Of a DNA stretch of 64,000 nt, positions 26,642 through 35,586 are shown piece after piece. Position 1 is the stretch's first letter; every line of letters begins with the position of its first letter. The notes under the pieces were generated by a model. It did not search any database and was not told the origin of the DNA. It saw nothing but the letters and a program-made list of their open reading frames with translations. Source of the DNA: JAFGDI01 sp963662515 (GTDB lineage Bacteria > Planctomycetota > Phycisphaerae > Sedimentisphaerales > SM23-30). The DNA lies in NCBI GenBank assembly GCA_963662515.1, contig OY759675.1, forward strand, positions 1,674,001-1,738,000, in the 5' to 3' direction. The translations under genes were made by a program, and so were the position numbers.

Positions 26642-28993
26642 ATGAAGAAAATGTTATTTGGAGCCTCGCTTTTGGCCCTGGCTTATGGCGTTTCTGGTGT
26701 CGATGCGGCGACAAAGGCTCATTGGCGATTTGAGGGAGGGACGGCTGATCAGGGTGTTCCGCACACTACCGTCAATGTATATAGTGCAGATATTGCTGAT
26801 GTTAGCGGAAATGGCTATGATCTTTCCTGTTTTAACAGCAGTACGACGCCTGGCGGTGCTATTTGGCGGGCTAAGTCTGCTGGTACACTCAGGCTGTCAC
26901 AGGAAGAAAACCTGATGTGCGTACAAAACTCTGGAGCTAATCCCGGCATGTACACCGGCAGTGCTGATCTCCGTAGCTGGAGCCCGGCTCAATTCACTGT
27001 TGAAGTTACTTTTAAGGCCAGACAGGGAGAACACAGAACCTTTGTAGGGCGTGACAGTTATGCTGCTGCTCCTAATAATACCGGTCTGTCTGTTCTTTAT
27101 GTTAAAGTTAACCCTGATGAGGCATTAGGTTTCACTTTTGTTGATGTAAATGGTATATCACACGGCTGTACCTCTGCCCCGGGCATTATAAAGGATTATT
27201 CCTCTACAGGCGATATTGCAACTCAGTTTGCAAGCAGCGATTCTGTTCCATGGTATTCTATGGTTGCACGCAGTGATGGCGATAATATGGCTATTTTCCT
27301 GCTCGATCATTCAAATCCGCAGTTAGGTTATCAGCTTGTGGCTCAGGCAGATATTTCTGATTTTGAAAATACCGCTCTGCATCCTGGTCAAAAGGGTGGT
27401 AATACTGGTACAGACTGGGTGCCGGGTAACTTTACCGTTGGTCGCGGTATGTTTAATGGTGTTCACGCTGACCGTGCGCATGGCCTTATCGATGAAGTGC
27501 GTATCAGTGATGTTGCTCTGGACGAGAGCGAGTTTCTTTTCGCTCCTGCAGTTGGATCTCCGGTAGTAAATCAGACTGCTGATGTACCAAACGGCAATGT
27601 TGAAACTACTTTTTCGTGGAATGCTCCTGTAAGAAATGGTGTGGTAATCCCTGAGATTGTTGATCAGTATCTGTTTGTCAATACCAAAGTTGCACTGGGT
27701 GACCCGAACCTGTACTTTGTGGCTAATATGGGCGATCCCGGCTCTACAGCATTGACTTCATACGGGCCAATGGACCTTAATTTTGATAACAATTATAATT
27801 GGCGTGTAATTTCTGTAATTACAGGTAAGACCGCTACCCTTACAGCCGGAGTAAGCAAAGACACTGATGTTGCCTACGACCCTAACTGTTATTATGGTAC
27901 TACATGGTCGTTTGCGTCTCTGCCTTCTACACCTGTTATATCGTCTGATCCCGTTGGCGGATATATCGAAGTTGGCGGTTCAATTACCATGACTGTTGGG
28001 GTTGATAGTGTGACTACTCCAATTCATACCTGGTATTTCTCTAAAGATAATATTATTGGCGATGATGTTATTGTTGGTACTGACAGTGATACTTATGTTA
28101 TTAACGAAGCTACCAGTCAGCAGCAGGGTTATTACTATTGCAGTGTTACCAATAGCAGCCAGTCTGTGGTAAACTCGGCAATGGCTTTTGTTGAGGTTGC
28201 TCAGATGGTAGCGTATTATGAATTTGAAAATACTCTCAACGATTCAACTACTATGGAAAATAATGGTACTGCGGTATTCTTCGATGGCACAGCCGAAGTT
28301 GATGGCGCAGAAGTTACTTATGGCTCTGGTTTTGGTGATGGTACTGCTTTAGTATTGGGTCAGGGTGAAATGAAGCATGTTCGTATTCCTTGTCCTGTTC
28401 GCAGCAGTTATACTATGGAAGCCTGGGTTAAGACATCAATGACCGCTGCCGGTGGTGACTGGTGGCTTGGTGCCGGTATTATCGATGGTGAAATGAGTGG
28501 TCAGGTTGCAGATTTTGGTACAGTACTCAGCGGCAGTAAGTTCGCTATGGGGTCAGGGCCAAGCAGCAGGACTATTCGTTCAGTTGTTGATATAAATGAT
28601 GGTGAGTGGCATTACTGTGTCGCTACGCGTGATATCAGCACTGGTGAGATCAAACTCTATGTCGATGGGCATCGTGAAGCCACGACGATCACTGATAAAG
28701 ATGTGAGATACACTGTAACAGATGTTCTGAATATTGGTAAAGTAAGATTAGGTCATGTTGCTGGTAAATACTTTGTTGGTTCTATCGACGAAGTCAAGAT
28801 CTATAACTATGCAATAGATGAACTGACTATTGCTCGTAACTATGCAAGTATGGTTCCAGGCGAACATAATATCTGTATTGAAAATCTCAGACCTGAAGGC
28901 AAGTATGATGTCAACGGCGACTGTGTCGTAAATATTAAGGATTTTGCTATGCTGGCTACTAAATGGCTGGAAAGCGGTTTGTATTCTAACTAA
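26642..28993 (+). CDS. Secreted LamG/Ig/LamG protein with C-terminal dockerin-like tail (paralogue B)
   Basis: Predicted extracellular or surface protein, paralogue of 3538-5730. The start is ATG 26642 with GGAGAA 5 nt upstream. Layout of the 783 residues: signal peptide 1-22 (ending GVDA); N-terminal LamG-like domain about 24-300 with FTVEVTFKARQGEHRTFVGRD; Fn3-like region about 305-430; Ig-like domain about 432-520 (QQQGYYYCSV); second LamG about 521-740 (GEWHYCVATRD, KLYVDGHREA); tail VNGDCVVNIKDFAMLATKW. The C-terminal 350 or so residues are closely similar to paralogue A, whereas the N-terminal LamG is a different subtype. No catalytic domain is seen. It sits between the leftward zwf and gnd genes, next to tRNA-Ser. 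Confidence 0.8.
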   Translation: MKKMLFGASLLALAYGVSGVDAATKAHWRFEGGTADQGVPHTTVNVYSADIADVSGNGYDLSCFNSSTTPGGAIWRAKSAGTLRLSQEENLMCVQNSGANPGMYTGSADLRSWSPAQFTVEVTFKARQGEHRTFVGRDSYAAAPNNTGLSVLYVKVNPDEALGFTFVDVNGISHGCTSAPGIIKDYSSTGDIATQFASSDSVPWYSMVARSDGDNMAIFLLDHSNPQLGYQLVAQADISDFENTALHPGQKGGNTGTDWVPGNFTVGRGMFNGVHADRAHGLIDEVRISDVALDESEFLFAPAVGSPVVNQTADVPNGNVETTFSWNAPVRNGVVIPEIVDQYLFVNTKVALGDPNLYFVANMGDPGSTALTSYGPMDLNFDNNYNWRVISVITGKTATLTAGVSKDTDVAYDPNCYYGTTWSFASLPSTPVISSDPVGGYIEVGGSITMTVGVDSVTTPIHTWYFSKDNIIGDDVIVGTDSDTYVINEATSQQQGYYYCSVTNSSQSVVNSAMAFVEVAQMVAYYEFENTLNDSTTMENNGTAVFFDGTAEVDGAEVTYGSGFGDGTALVLGQGEMKHVRIPCPVRSSYTMEAWVKTSMTAAGGDWWLGAGIIDGEMSGQVADFGTVLSGSKFAMGSGPSSRTIRSVVDINDGEWHYCVATRDISTGEIKLYVDGHREATTITDKDVRYTVTDVLNIGKVRLGHVAGKYFVGSIDEVKIYNYAIDELTIARNYASMVPGEHNICIENLRPEGKYDVNGDCVVNIKDFAMLATKWLESGLYSN

Positions 28994-29024
28994 CCAATAA
29001 TTGGATTCTAAACTCCAAATCTTC

Positions 29025-29060
29025 ACAGATGGCAGGGTAATACCTGCCATCTGTATTTTA
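29025..29060 (+). terminator. Intrinsic terminator of LamG gene B
   Basis: Perfect 12-bp stem ACAGATGGCAGG/CCTGCCATCTGT with a 6-nt loop, followed by ATTTTAAA. The CTGTATTTTAAA string matches that after LamG gene A. Confidence 0.82.
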
Positions 29061-29111
29061 AATCAACTGACTTAGCATAGATCAATTATGATCTGTCGTT
29101 GAATGACTGTC

Positions 29112-30524
29112 TCAGAACCATTGAGTATGATAAAATTCACTTCTGGGCTTATCAATTCTCTGATAAGTATGGGCTCCGAAATAGTCGCGTTGAGCCTGTA
29201 AGAGATTGATTGGCAGAGAGACACACCGGTAACCATCGTAATATGATAATGCGGCACTTAGTGTGGGGATTGGTATTCCAGATCCTACTGCCAGAGCTAC
29301 TATCCGCCTTAATGACTGCTGTCCGTCTTTTGCTGCCTGACAGAAGAAGTTATCCAGCAGCAGATTTTCCAGTTTTGGGTTACTGACAAACGCATCTTTT
29401 ATCTTCTGTAAAAAAACTGAGCGAATAATGCAGCCGCCATTCCAGAGTAGGGCGATATTGCCAAAGTTAAGCTCCCAGCTATATTGTTTTGATACCGCTC
29501 TCATAAGCTGGAATCCCTGAGCGTAGCTAACGATCTTAGCCATATATAAAGCCTTTTCCAGATCATTTAATATGTCTTCACTGTCAGTGGGTGTCTTAAT
29601 GTCAGTTGGTCCGGGCAATATTTTTGCTGCTTCGGTGCGTTGGTCTATAAGAGCTGAGAGGCAACGAGCAAATACCGCTTCAGATACCAGAGTGAGAGGC
29701 TGTGCGGTCTCAAGTGCTGCCTGACTGGTCCATTGGCCAGTGCCTTTCTGACCAGCAATATCGGCGATAAGGTCAACGGTATGTTTGCCATCTGGTTCTT
29801 TATGTCCAAATATCTCTTTAGTTATTTCTATAAGGTATGAATCGAGTGGCCCTTTATTCCATCTGTCAAATATGCAGGCCAGCTTTTCATTGTTGAGTTT
29901 AAGAACCTTACGCATTATGTCGTAAGTTTCGCAGATAAGCTGCATATCGCCATACTCTATGCCATTGTGTACCATTTTAACAAAGTGGCCGGCACCACCT
30001 TTACCTACCCAATCGCAGCAGGGCGATCCATCGGGTGCTTTAGCCGCTATGGCCTGAAATATCTGTTTGACTTCTGGCCAGGCTGCCTCTGAGCCGCCGG
30101 GCATTATGCTTGGGCCTTTTAATGCTCCTTCCTCTCCGCCGGATATTCCTGTGCCCAGAAAGTGTATGCCTTTATTGGCCAGATATTCAACCCTTCGCGA
30201 AGTGTCAGGATAATGACTGTTACCGCCATCAATTATAATATCGCCTTTCTCCAGGAATGGTAATATCTCTTCTATCAGGTTGTCAACCGCCGTACCGGCC
30301 TTTACCATCATCATTACTTTTCGCGGACTTTTCAAACTCTGGCACATAAGACCTATTTCATGGAATCCCTGTATTTTAGTGCCTTTACCGCGATTGTTGA
30401 TAAAGTCGTCAACTTTCTTGGTTGTGCGATTATAACAAGCCACTCTGAATCCCTTACTATCCAGATTCAGGATCAGATTTTCACCCATAACAGCCAGGCC
30501 GATAAGTGCGATATCATTTTGCAT
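29112..30524 (-). CDS. gnd: 6-phosphogluconate dehydrogenase (decarboxylating)
   Basis: Converts 6-phosphogluconate to ribulose-5-phosphate with CO2 and NAD(P)H. The 470-residue length is normal. Motifs: N-terminal Rossmann loop IGLAVMGENLILN, DGGNSHYPDT, GISGGEEGALKGPSIMPGG, the catalytic lysine region HFVKMVHNGIEYGDMQ, and the C-terminal IRSVFLQKI. ATG 30524. A small Dabb-domain gene ends 35 bp upstream and is probably in the same transcript. Confidence 0.97.
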   Translation of the reverse strand: MQNDIALIGLAVMGENLILNLDSKGFRVACYNRTTKKVDDFINNRGKGTKIQGFHEIGLMCQSLKSPRKVMMMVKAGTAVDNLIEEILPFLEKGDIIIDGGNSHYPDTSRRVEYLANKGIHFLGTGISGGEEGALKGPSIMPGGSEAAWPEVKQIFQAIAAKAPDGSPCCDWVGKGGAGHFVKMVHNGIEYGDMQLICETYDIMRKVLKLNNEKLACIFDRWNKGPLDSYLIEITKEIFGHKEPDGKHTVDLIADIAGQKGTGQWTSQAALETAQPLTLVSEAVFARCLSALIDQRTEAAKILPGPTDIKTPTDSEDILNDLEKALYMAKIVSYAQGFQLMRAVSKQYSWELNFGNIALLWNGGCIIRSVFLQKIKDAFVSNPKLENLLLDNFFCQAAKDGQQSLRRIVALAVGSGIPIPTLSAALSYYDGYRCVSLPINLLQAQRDYFGAHTYQRIDKPRSEFYHTQWF

Positions 30525-30559
30525 ATTTACAGCTCCATTTCATCTGTTTTAATTACTTC

Positions 30560-30868
30560 TTAATCTTCTGCATAAACATCGCAGACGCGAATACTTTTAA
30601 AGTTTGATTTGTTCCTGCTCACAAATTCTATATGTTCCTTTGAAACCTGATAATTATCGTGAGCTTGCTTATCTTTGAATACGGTATTGAGGCATACATC
30701 ATAACCCTGGTCATTTACCGGTCTGGTGAACTCCTTTGCTCGTTGGCCAACTGCAAAATGAATGAGCCCTGTATCGTTCTTAAGATATGTCTTGGCATCT
30801 GTAATTAACTGTGCAACTCTTTCCTCACTGGCGTCCAGTAATGAGAAATATACATTATGGATCAACAT
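30560..30868 (-). CDS. Stress-responsive A/B barrel (Dabb) domain protein
   Basis: A 102-residue dimeric alpha/beta-barrel protein of the Dabb family. It starts with the characteristic MLIHNVYFSLLDA (histidine after the first strand) and ends in a strand preceding DVYAED. The pattern FKDKQAHDNYQVSKEHIEFV is typical for the family's helix with the HxxYxxxxxH spacing. Biochemical roles vary and are unknown here. The gene lies 35 bp upstream of gnd on the same strand, which suggests co-expression with the pentose phosphate enzyme. Confidence 0.85.
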   Translation of the reverse strand: MLIHNVYFSLLDASEERVAQLITDAKTYLKNDTGLIHFAVGQRAKEFTRPVNDQGYDVCLNTVFKDKQAHDNYQVSKEHIEFVSRNKSNFKSIRVCDVYAED

Positions 30869-30948
30869 TATTATACCTCAGTAATTAATATTTAAATTAT
30901 TTCTCATATTATAGCAGTCTGGGTTGGTAAAATCCACATTTTGGCTAT

Positions 30949-30984
30949 AAAAAAAAGGCTGACAACTCTTTGCTGTCAGCCTTT
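30949..30984 (-). terminator. Intrinsic terminator of dnaG-rpoD
   Basis: Perfect 11-bp stem AAAGGCTGACA/TGTCAGCCTTT with a 9-nt loop. Read leftward it lies 21 bp after the rpoD stop and is followed by a T-run. Confidence 0.92.
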
Positions 30985-31005
30985 CGGTTTCATTGTAACT
31001 GTTGA

Positions 31006-32760
31006 TTATTCCAGTTCTTCATCGTACTGCATGGCATTACGGTCAATTTTGTCCATAAAGCCTTCCAGTTTACGAGAGCGAACCGGATGCTGCAATTTAC
31101 GCACGGCTTTGGCCTCTACCTGGCGAACTCGCTCACGAGTTACCTTGAATATCCGGCCTACTTCTTCCAGTGTGTAGGTATATCCATCGCCAATTCCATA
31201 ACGCAACTTGATAATCTCTCTTTCGCGATAGGTCAGGGTGTTAAGCACTGACTCTATGCGGTCTTTGAGCATCTCCTGAGTAGCAGCATGAACAGGTGAT
31301 TCAGTGCCGCTGTCTTCGATAAAATCGCCAAAATAGCTGTCTTCGCTTTCGCCGACAGGGCGGTCCAGGCTTATTGGATGACGAGATATCTTCATTATCC
31401 GTCTTACCTCAGCTACTGGCATATCAGCCTTTTCTGCTATTTCCTCTATGGTTGGTTCTATGCCAAGTTCCTGCTGTAGCTTCTTGCTGATATTACGCAG
31501 CTTGCTCATAGCCTCTATCATGTGTACTGGTATTCTTATTGTACGGGCATGATCTGCGATGGCACGAGTTATCGCCTGACGGATCCACCAGGTGGCATAA
31601 GTGCTGAACTTATAACCACGACGGAACTCATATTTATCTACCGCACGCATCAGACCGGTATTACCTTCCTGAATAATATCCAGAAAACTCAAACCGCGAT
31701 TACGATACTTTTTTGCTATAGATACAACCAGACGCAGGTTTGCCCCTGAGAGCTTGCGTTTGGCTGTTTCGTATCTCTTGTATGCCCGCTTGATCCGTTT
31801 AACACGACAGCGAAGTTCAGTCTGATCTTCCATTATCATGTCACGAAGACCTTCAAGCTCTTCATGGATAACTTCAATGTCATCAGAAGCCAATCCATGT
31901 TTGGCCGGGTCAAGCAGCATTTTCTGTAAGCTATCCATCTTATTGAGTATATGCTCAAGTTTATGGATAAATGGGGTTACCCGGCTGGTACGAAGGGCTA
32001 TCTCTTCCAGAAGTTTAGAAGCCCGCTGCCGTCTCAGGTTCATCTCGATCCGTATCTTGCGTATCTTATCTTCATCGCTCAGGCCGGCTATTAAGTCACG
32101 GCTCTTACGGTTCTCATCAAGAATCTTCCTGAGCGTATCTATATTACTGGGCATTCTGCTGATAATATTGTTACGGACTGTATTATTGCTCGAAGACAGA
32201 CGCATTGTCCTGTCAAAAGGCAGCTCACCTGTAGCTACCTGCTCGATGATATTAATACATTCACTTATGCAGTAGTCATTTTCCAGTATCCGGCGACGAA
32301 ATACCATTCTCGACATTTCAATTGTCTTTGCCAGTTCGATCTCCTGCTCACGAGTGAGCAGAGGAATCTCGCCCATCTGGGTCAGATACATGCGGACAGG
32401 ATCGTCGATACGCTGATCTTCAAAGAAGAGGTTCTCTTCCTCCTCTGTGTCTTCAAAACCAGAATCATGCTCCTCATCGTCTTCAAGTGCGTCAAACAAA
32501 GCCTCATCTGTCGAGTCTTTGCTTACTGCTTCAATGTCGTCAGCTGCGAGACGCTTGGCCAGTTCTGCTTTATCGATAAGCTCTATACCCATCTCGTCCA
32601 GGGTCATAAGGAAACCGTCCAACTGATCTGGGTTTACTGCTTCGTCAGGCAGTTCATCGTTCATCTGCTCATAGGTCAGATATCCACGATCTTTACTCTT
32701 TTTAATGAGTGCCTGGAAACTATCTTCTATTATTTGCTCACTTTTCATATTGTTTGACAA
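31006..32760 (-). CDS. rpoD: RNA polymerase primary sigma factor (sigma-70)
   Basis: Directs RNA polymerase to housekeeping promoters. The 584-residue product has region 1.1 (about 14-65), an acidic linker, region 1.2 (DDPVRMYLTQMGEIPLLTRE), and a non-conserved helical region. Regions 2.1-2.4 follow (DIIQEGNTGLMRAVDKYEFR, FSTYATWWIRQAITRAIADH), then region 3 and region 4 with the -35 helix-turn-helix TLEEVGRIFKVTRERVRQVE. All core residues for -10 and -35 recognition are standard, so consensus-like promoters are expected in this genome. It follows dnaG by 65 bp, the classic macromolecular-synthesis pairing, without rpsU. Confidence 0.96.
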   Translation of the reverse strand: MSNNMKSEQIIEDSFQALIKKSKDRGYLTYEQMNDELPDEAVNPDQLDGFLMTLDEMGIELIDKAELAKRLAADDIEAVSKDSTDEALFDALEDDEEHDSGFEDTEEEENLFFEDQRIDDPVRMYLTQMGEIPLLTREQEIELAKTIEMSRMVFRRRILENDYCISECINIIEQVATGELPFDRTMRLSSSNNTVRNNIISRMPSNIDTLRKILDENRKSRDLIAGLSDEDKIRKIRIEMNLRRQRASKLLEEIALRTSRVTPFIHKLEHILNKMDSLQKMLLDPAKHGLASDDIEVIHEELEGLRDMIMEDQTELRCRVKRIKRAYKRYETAKRKLSGANLRLVVSIAKKYRNRGLSFLDIIQEGNTGLMRAVDKYEFRRGYKFSTYATWWIRQAITRAIADHARTIRIPVHMIEAMSKLRNISKKLQQELGIEPTIEEIAEKADMPVAEVRRIMKISRHPISLDRPVGESEDSYFGDFIEDSGTESPVHAATQEMLKDRIESVLNTLTYREREIIKLRYGIGDGYTYTLEEVGRIFKVTRERVRQVEAKAVRKLQHPVRSRKLEGFMDKIDRNAMQYDEELE

Positions 32761-32825
32761 TTCAGCTCTCCGTCTAATTTCAAACCAGGATTGTTTTAGT
32801 CTCTATCTACGCCGCGCTAACTGCT

Positions 32826-34643
32826 TCATCTTGACTCTGTCTTTTTCTTTACTAACCTGGCTTGCAAATCTGCCAGCATGACATCCATTGTGTCTCTGTC
32901 AAAGTCTGACCCTGAATCAGTTATCATATTTCTTAATTTCTCTCTATGTTTCTTTTCTGTATTTGCTGACAGTGCCTCAATAGCACCATCTAATGTTTTT
33001 TCGTAATTACCTCGCAACTCACCAGTGTGAGCCATATCTGTTATCAGGCTGCATAACTCGATACTCTGACACAACCCCAGCATACCTGCAAGGCTTGCTT
33101 TTTCTGTACTTTCACATACTTTCTGAATCAGCTCAGCAATCTGTTTTAACACCGGATGGCTCAGCTCAGAAAAACTATTTGTCTGCTCCTTAACTATACA
33201 ATATAAATCAGGTCGGTTCAGTAATACTTCAATAATATATTGAAAACTACGGCTTACCGCATCCAGCGGGCCTAATTTGATTGTTTTATGTTCGCTTTCT
33301 TCATTACTCTTTTCCTGAAACTGACTTAAATTGAGCTTCATCATTTGCTTATGGATCAATTGTGCCGGTTGTTTGAGTAATGCTGATACTCTGTTTATTA
33401 TAAGACCTTCTTTTATCGGGTCCAGATTGCCGTGTCGCGACATCTGGCCGATTATCTTCAAAAATTCCTCTATCGCTTTTACGCGTCCGTTTACCGCATC
33501 TTGTTTTTCATACTCATTCAGCAGAGAATGCCATTTATAATCGATGGCACTTACTGCTGTTTTTAGCAGCTCCCGGAAGGTATCTCCATCGTTTTCCTGT
33601 AGAAAATCGCATGGATCCTTGCCTTCCGGCACTGATAACAGTTCTACCTCTACGCTCTGGCCATAAAAAAGTTCAATGGCTCTATTAGAAGCCTTGTACC
33701 CGGCCTGATCGGAATCGAACATCAGGACTATCTTCTGGGCGTATCTGCCCAGCATCCTGGCATGCTCTTTGGTCATAGCCGTACCCAGTGTTGCCACTAC
33801 ATTGCACACACCTCGCTGGTGGGCCATTATGCAGTCGGTGTAGCCTTCCACAACTATGGCAACCTTTTCGCTTACAATGGCATCTTTGGCCGCATGTAGT
33901 CCATAAAGATTAGAGCTTTTGTCAAACAGCTCGCTCTCCGGACTGTTCATATATTTCGCCGGATCACCGGCCAAAGTTCGTCCCCCAAACGCTATTACCC
34001 GCTTGAGACTATCCAATACCGGGAACATAACCCGTTCGCGGAATCGGTCATAATAGCCGCCGGTATCTTTTTCTATCACTAAACCCAGCTTGTGCAGGGC
34101 TTTAAGGTCAATATTGTCGGCTCGTGCCGCATTTACCAGATTGTCCCAGCCTTTGCCGGCCCAGCCCAGTCCAAACTTTCGGCTGGTTGCCTCACTTATG
34201 CCGCGACTTGCTATATATTCGCGGGCGATCAGTCCTTCCTGATCATCATCATATTGCCCGCGATAGTATTTCGCTGCCCAGCGGTTCACTTGTTCCAATG
34301 CGTTGCGGTCGTATTCACCTGCTGGTGAGACAACCTTACCTGTACGCTCGGGCAAAATAATATTTGCACGCTCCGCCAGGTACTTTACCGACTCTGGAAA
34401 GGTCATCCTTTCCTTGAGCATTATAAATTTAATAACATCTCCGCCCGCACCACATGAGAAGCATTTGAATAACTGCTTACTCGGACTAACATACATACTG
34501 GGCCGACGGTCGTTATGAAAAGGACACAAACCCACAAAATCCTTGCCTTGTTGTTTCAACGCCATGTATGTTCCCACAAGGCTGACTATGTCAGTTGCTT
34601 GCAGGATCTCGGCTATATGTCTGTCCTCAAAATATGTTGGCAA
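32826..34643 (-). CDS. dnaG: DNA primase
   Basis: Makes RNA primers at the replication fork. The 605-residue product has the CHC2 zinc-binding domain with Cys40, His43, Cys61 and Cys64 (CPFHNDRRPSMYVSP ... CFSC). It then has the catalytic core with RFRERVMFPVLD, the Toprim motif VVEGYTDCIMAHQ near residue 271 and the metal-binding DSDQAG near 308. A C-terminal helicase-interaction region follows. Length is normal. It is the first gene of the leftward dnaG-rpoD unit. Confidence 0.96.
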   Translation of the reverse strand: MPTYFEDRHIAEILQATDIVSLVGTYMALKQQGKDFVGLCPFHNDRRPSMYVSPSKQLFKCFSCGAGGDVIKFIMLKERMTFPESVKYLAERANIILPERTGKVVSPAGEYDRNALEQVNRWAAKYYRGQYDDDQEGLIAREYIASRGISEATSRKFGLGWAGKGWDNLVNAARADNIDLKALHKLGLVIEKDTGGYYDRFRERVMFPVLDSLKRVIAFGGRTLAGDPAKYMNSPESELFDKSSNLYGLHAAKDAIVSEKVAIVVEGYTDCIMAHQRGVCNVVATLGTAMTKEHARMLGRYAQKIVLMFDSDQAGYKASNRAIELFYGQSVEVELLSVPEGKDPCDFLQENDGDTFRELLKTAVSAIDYKWHSLLNEYEKQDAVNGRVKAIEEFLKIIGQMSRHGNLDPIKEGLIINRVSALLKQPAQLIHKQMMKLNLSQFQEKSNEESEHKTIKLGPLDAVSRSFQYIIEVLLNRPDLYCIVKEQTNSFSELSHPVLKQIAELIQKVCESTEKASLAGMLGLCQSIELCSLITDMAHTGELRGNYEKTLDGAIEALSANTEKKHREKLRNMITDSGSDFDRDTMDVMLADLQARLVKKKTESR

Positions 34644-35405
34644 GTTCTGTCCGTGTACTCTTATCTGTCCAGCTATCTGTCTTAACTCCGGTCAGGAGCT
34701 AACAAACACATAAGTATATATCATAAATGGGGAAGTGTCAAAAAGATCGGGTCAATAATTTTACCATAATCTTTTATATTTCGGATATAAAATTTCAAAA
34801 ATTAACCAATTTTTCTTGAAAAAAAACAGAATTAAGGGCAGGGTGTTGTAAGTGATTGGGGAGTAATGTCTTATAATTAGAATGTTTTTTTATTTTTTTT
34901 ATTTTTTTGTCCGATTGTCCGATTCTCAGGTCTCAATAACTTAAAAAATATAGAAAAACTTTCTTATATCCGCAAAAAACTACGACAATTTCTTAATGTT
35001 CATGCCAGAATATAATAATTCCATATATGAATTTGTGTCTTGGTTCGTTTTGTGTCAAAAGATGATTTGATTGGCTATATGTTAAAATAATGTTAATCTC
35101 AGGGTGGTTTTATAGGTAAGTCATATTAGCCGATACTAACTTTATCTTCTTATTAAAAAAAAGGTTAGTTATCTTTTTGATGGTGAATTTATATATTACA
35201 CAATTCTGCTTTATTTTCTGTTTGAGGTTGTCGTGGCCAATTTTTATGTTTTTTTTAGAACAGGAAATGTTATAATTTAACTGTTAAGCCTTTTTAGCCT
35301 CAGGAACCTGGCATGATGTGATAAAAGTTCAGGCATCCGTTAATTTAGGCGATTTATTGCAAATGTAGGAGCATTTGTAATGATTTCATGAGGAGGGGCA
35401 GCAGT

Positions 35406-35435
35406 ATGAGCTGTTCAATACCTGCCAAACAATAA
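35406..35435 (+). CDS. Possible 9-codon leader peptide upstream of GH2 gene
   Basis: ATG 35406 reads MSCSIPAKQ then TAA. A near-perfect ribosome site AGGAGGGG starts at 35391, 9 nt from the ATG, stronger than those of most genes here. It is followed 22 nt later by a hairpin with a short T-run. The set resembles a leader peptide with attenuator, but it may be chance. Confidence 0.3.
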   Translation: MSCSIPAKQ

Positions 35436-35457
35436 TATTCAGGGTTCAACCGGAGTT

Positions 35458-35485
35458 ACCTGATGTTGCCTGTTATCAGGTTTTA
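35458..35485 (+). promoter_or_regulatory. Hairpin in GH2 leader (possible attenuator)
   Basis: ACCTGAT/ATCAGGT, a perfect 7-bp stem with a 10-nt loop followed by TTTAAA, about 100 bp before the GH2 start. It could act as a weak terminator in the leader. Confidence 0.35.
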
Positions 35486-35586
35486 AACTCGCATTTATAA
35501 TAACATTGTCAGAGAGTATTGCAGTAAGAATTGTGTTTGTTTCGCTGTTTGTGTTATTAATTCTAGCTACATGAAAGAGGACGGAA

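Larger units (their letters stand above)
34644..35586. other. Long AT-rich region between dnaG and the GH2 gene
   Basis: About 940 bp, the longest gene-free stretch in the window. It has homopolymer-rich tracts near 34880-34910, a GTCCGATT direct repeat near 34908-34924, and a CAAATG-6 nt-CATTTG hairpin at 35360-35377. A short leader frame and hairpin (listed separately) lie close to the GH2 gene. No recognised RNA family. Confidence 0.45.

Noticed and set aside
25917..29111. Mobile element or genomic island at tRNA-Ser
   Set aside because: No integrase, transposase or direct repeat of the tRNA end found; kept only as an observation on gene order.
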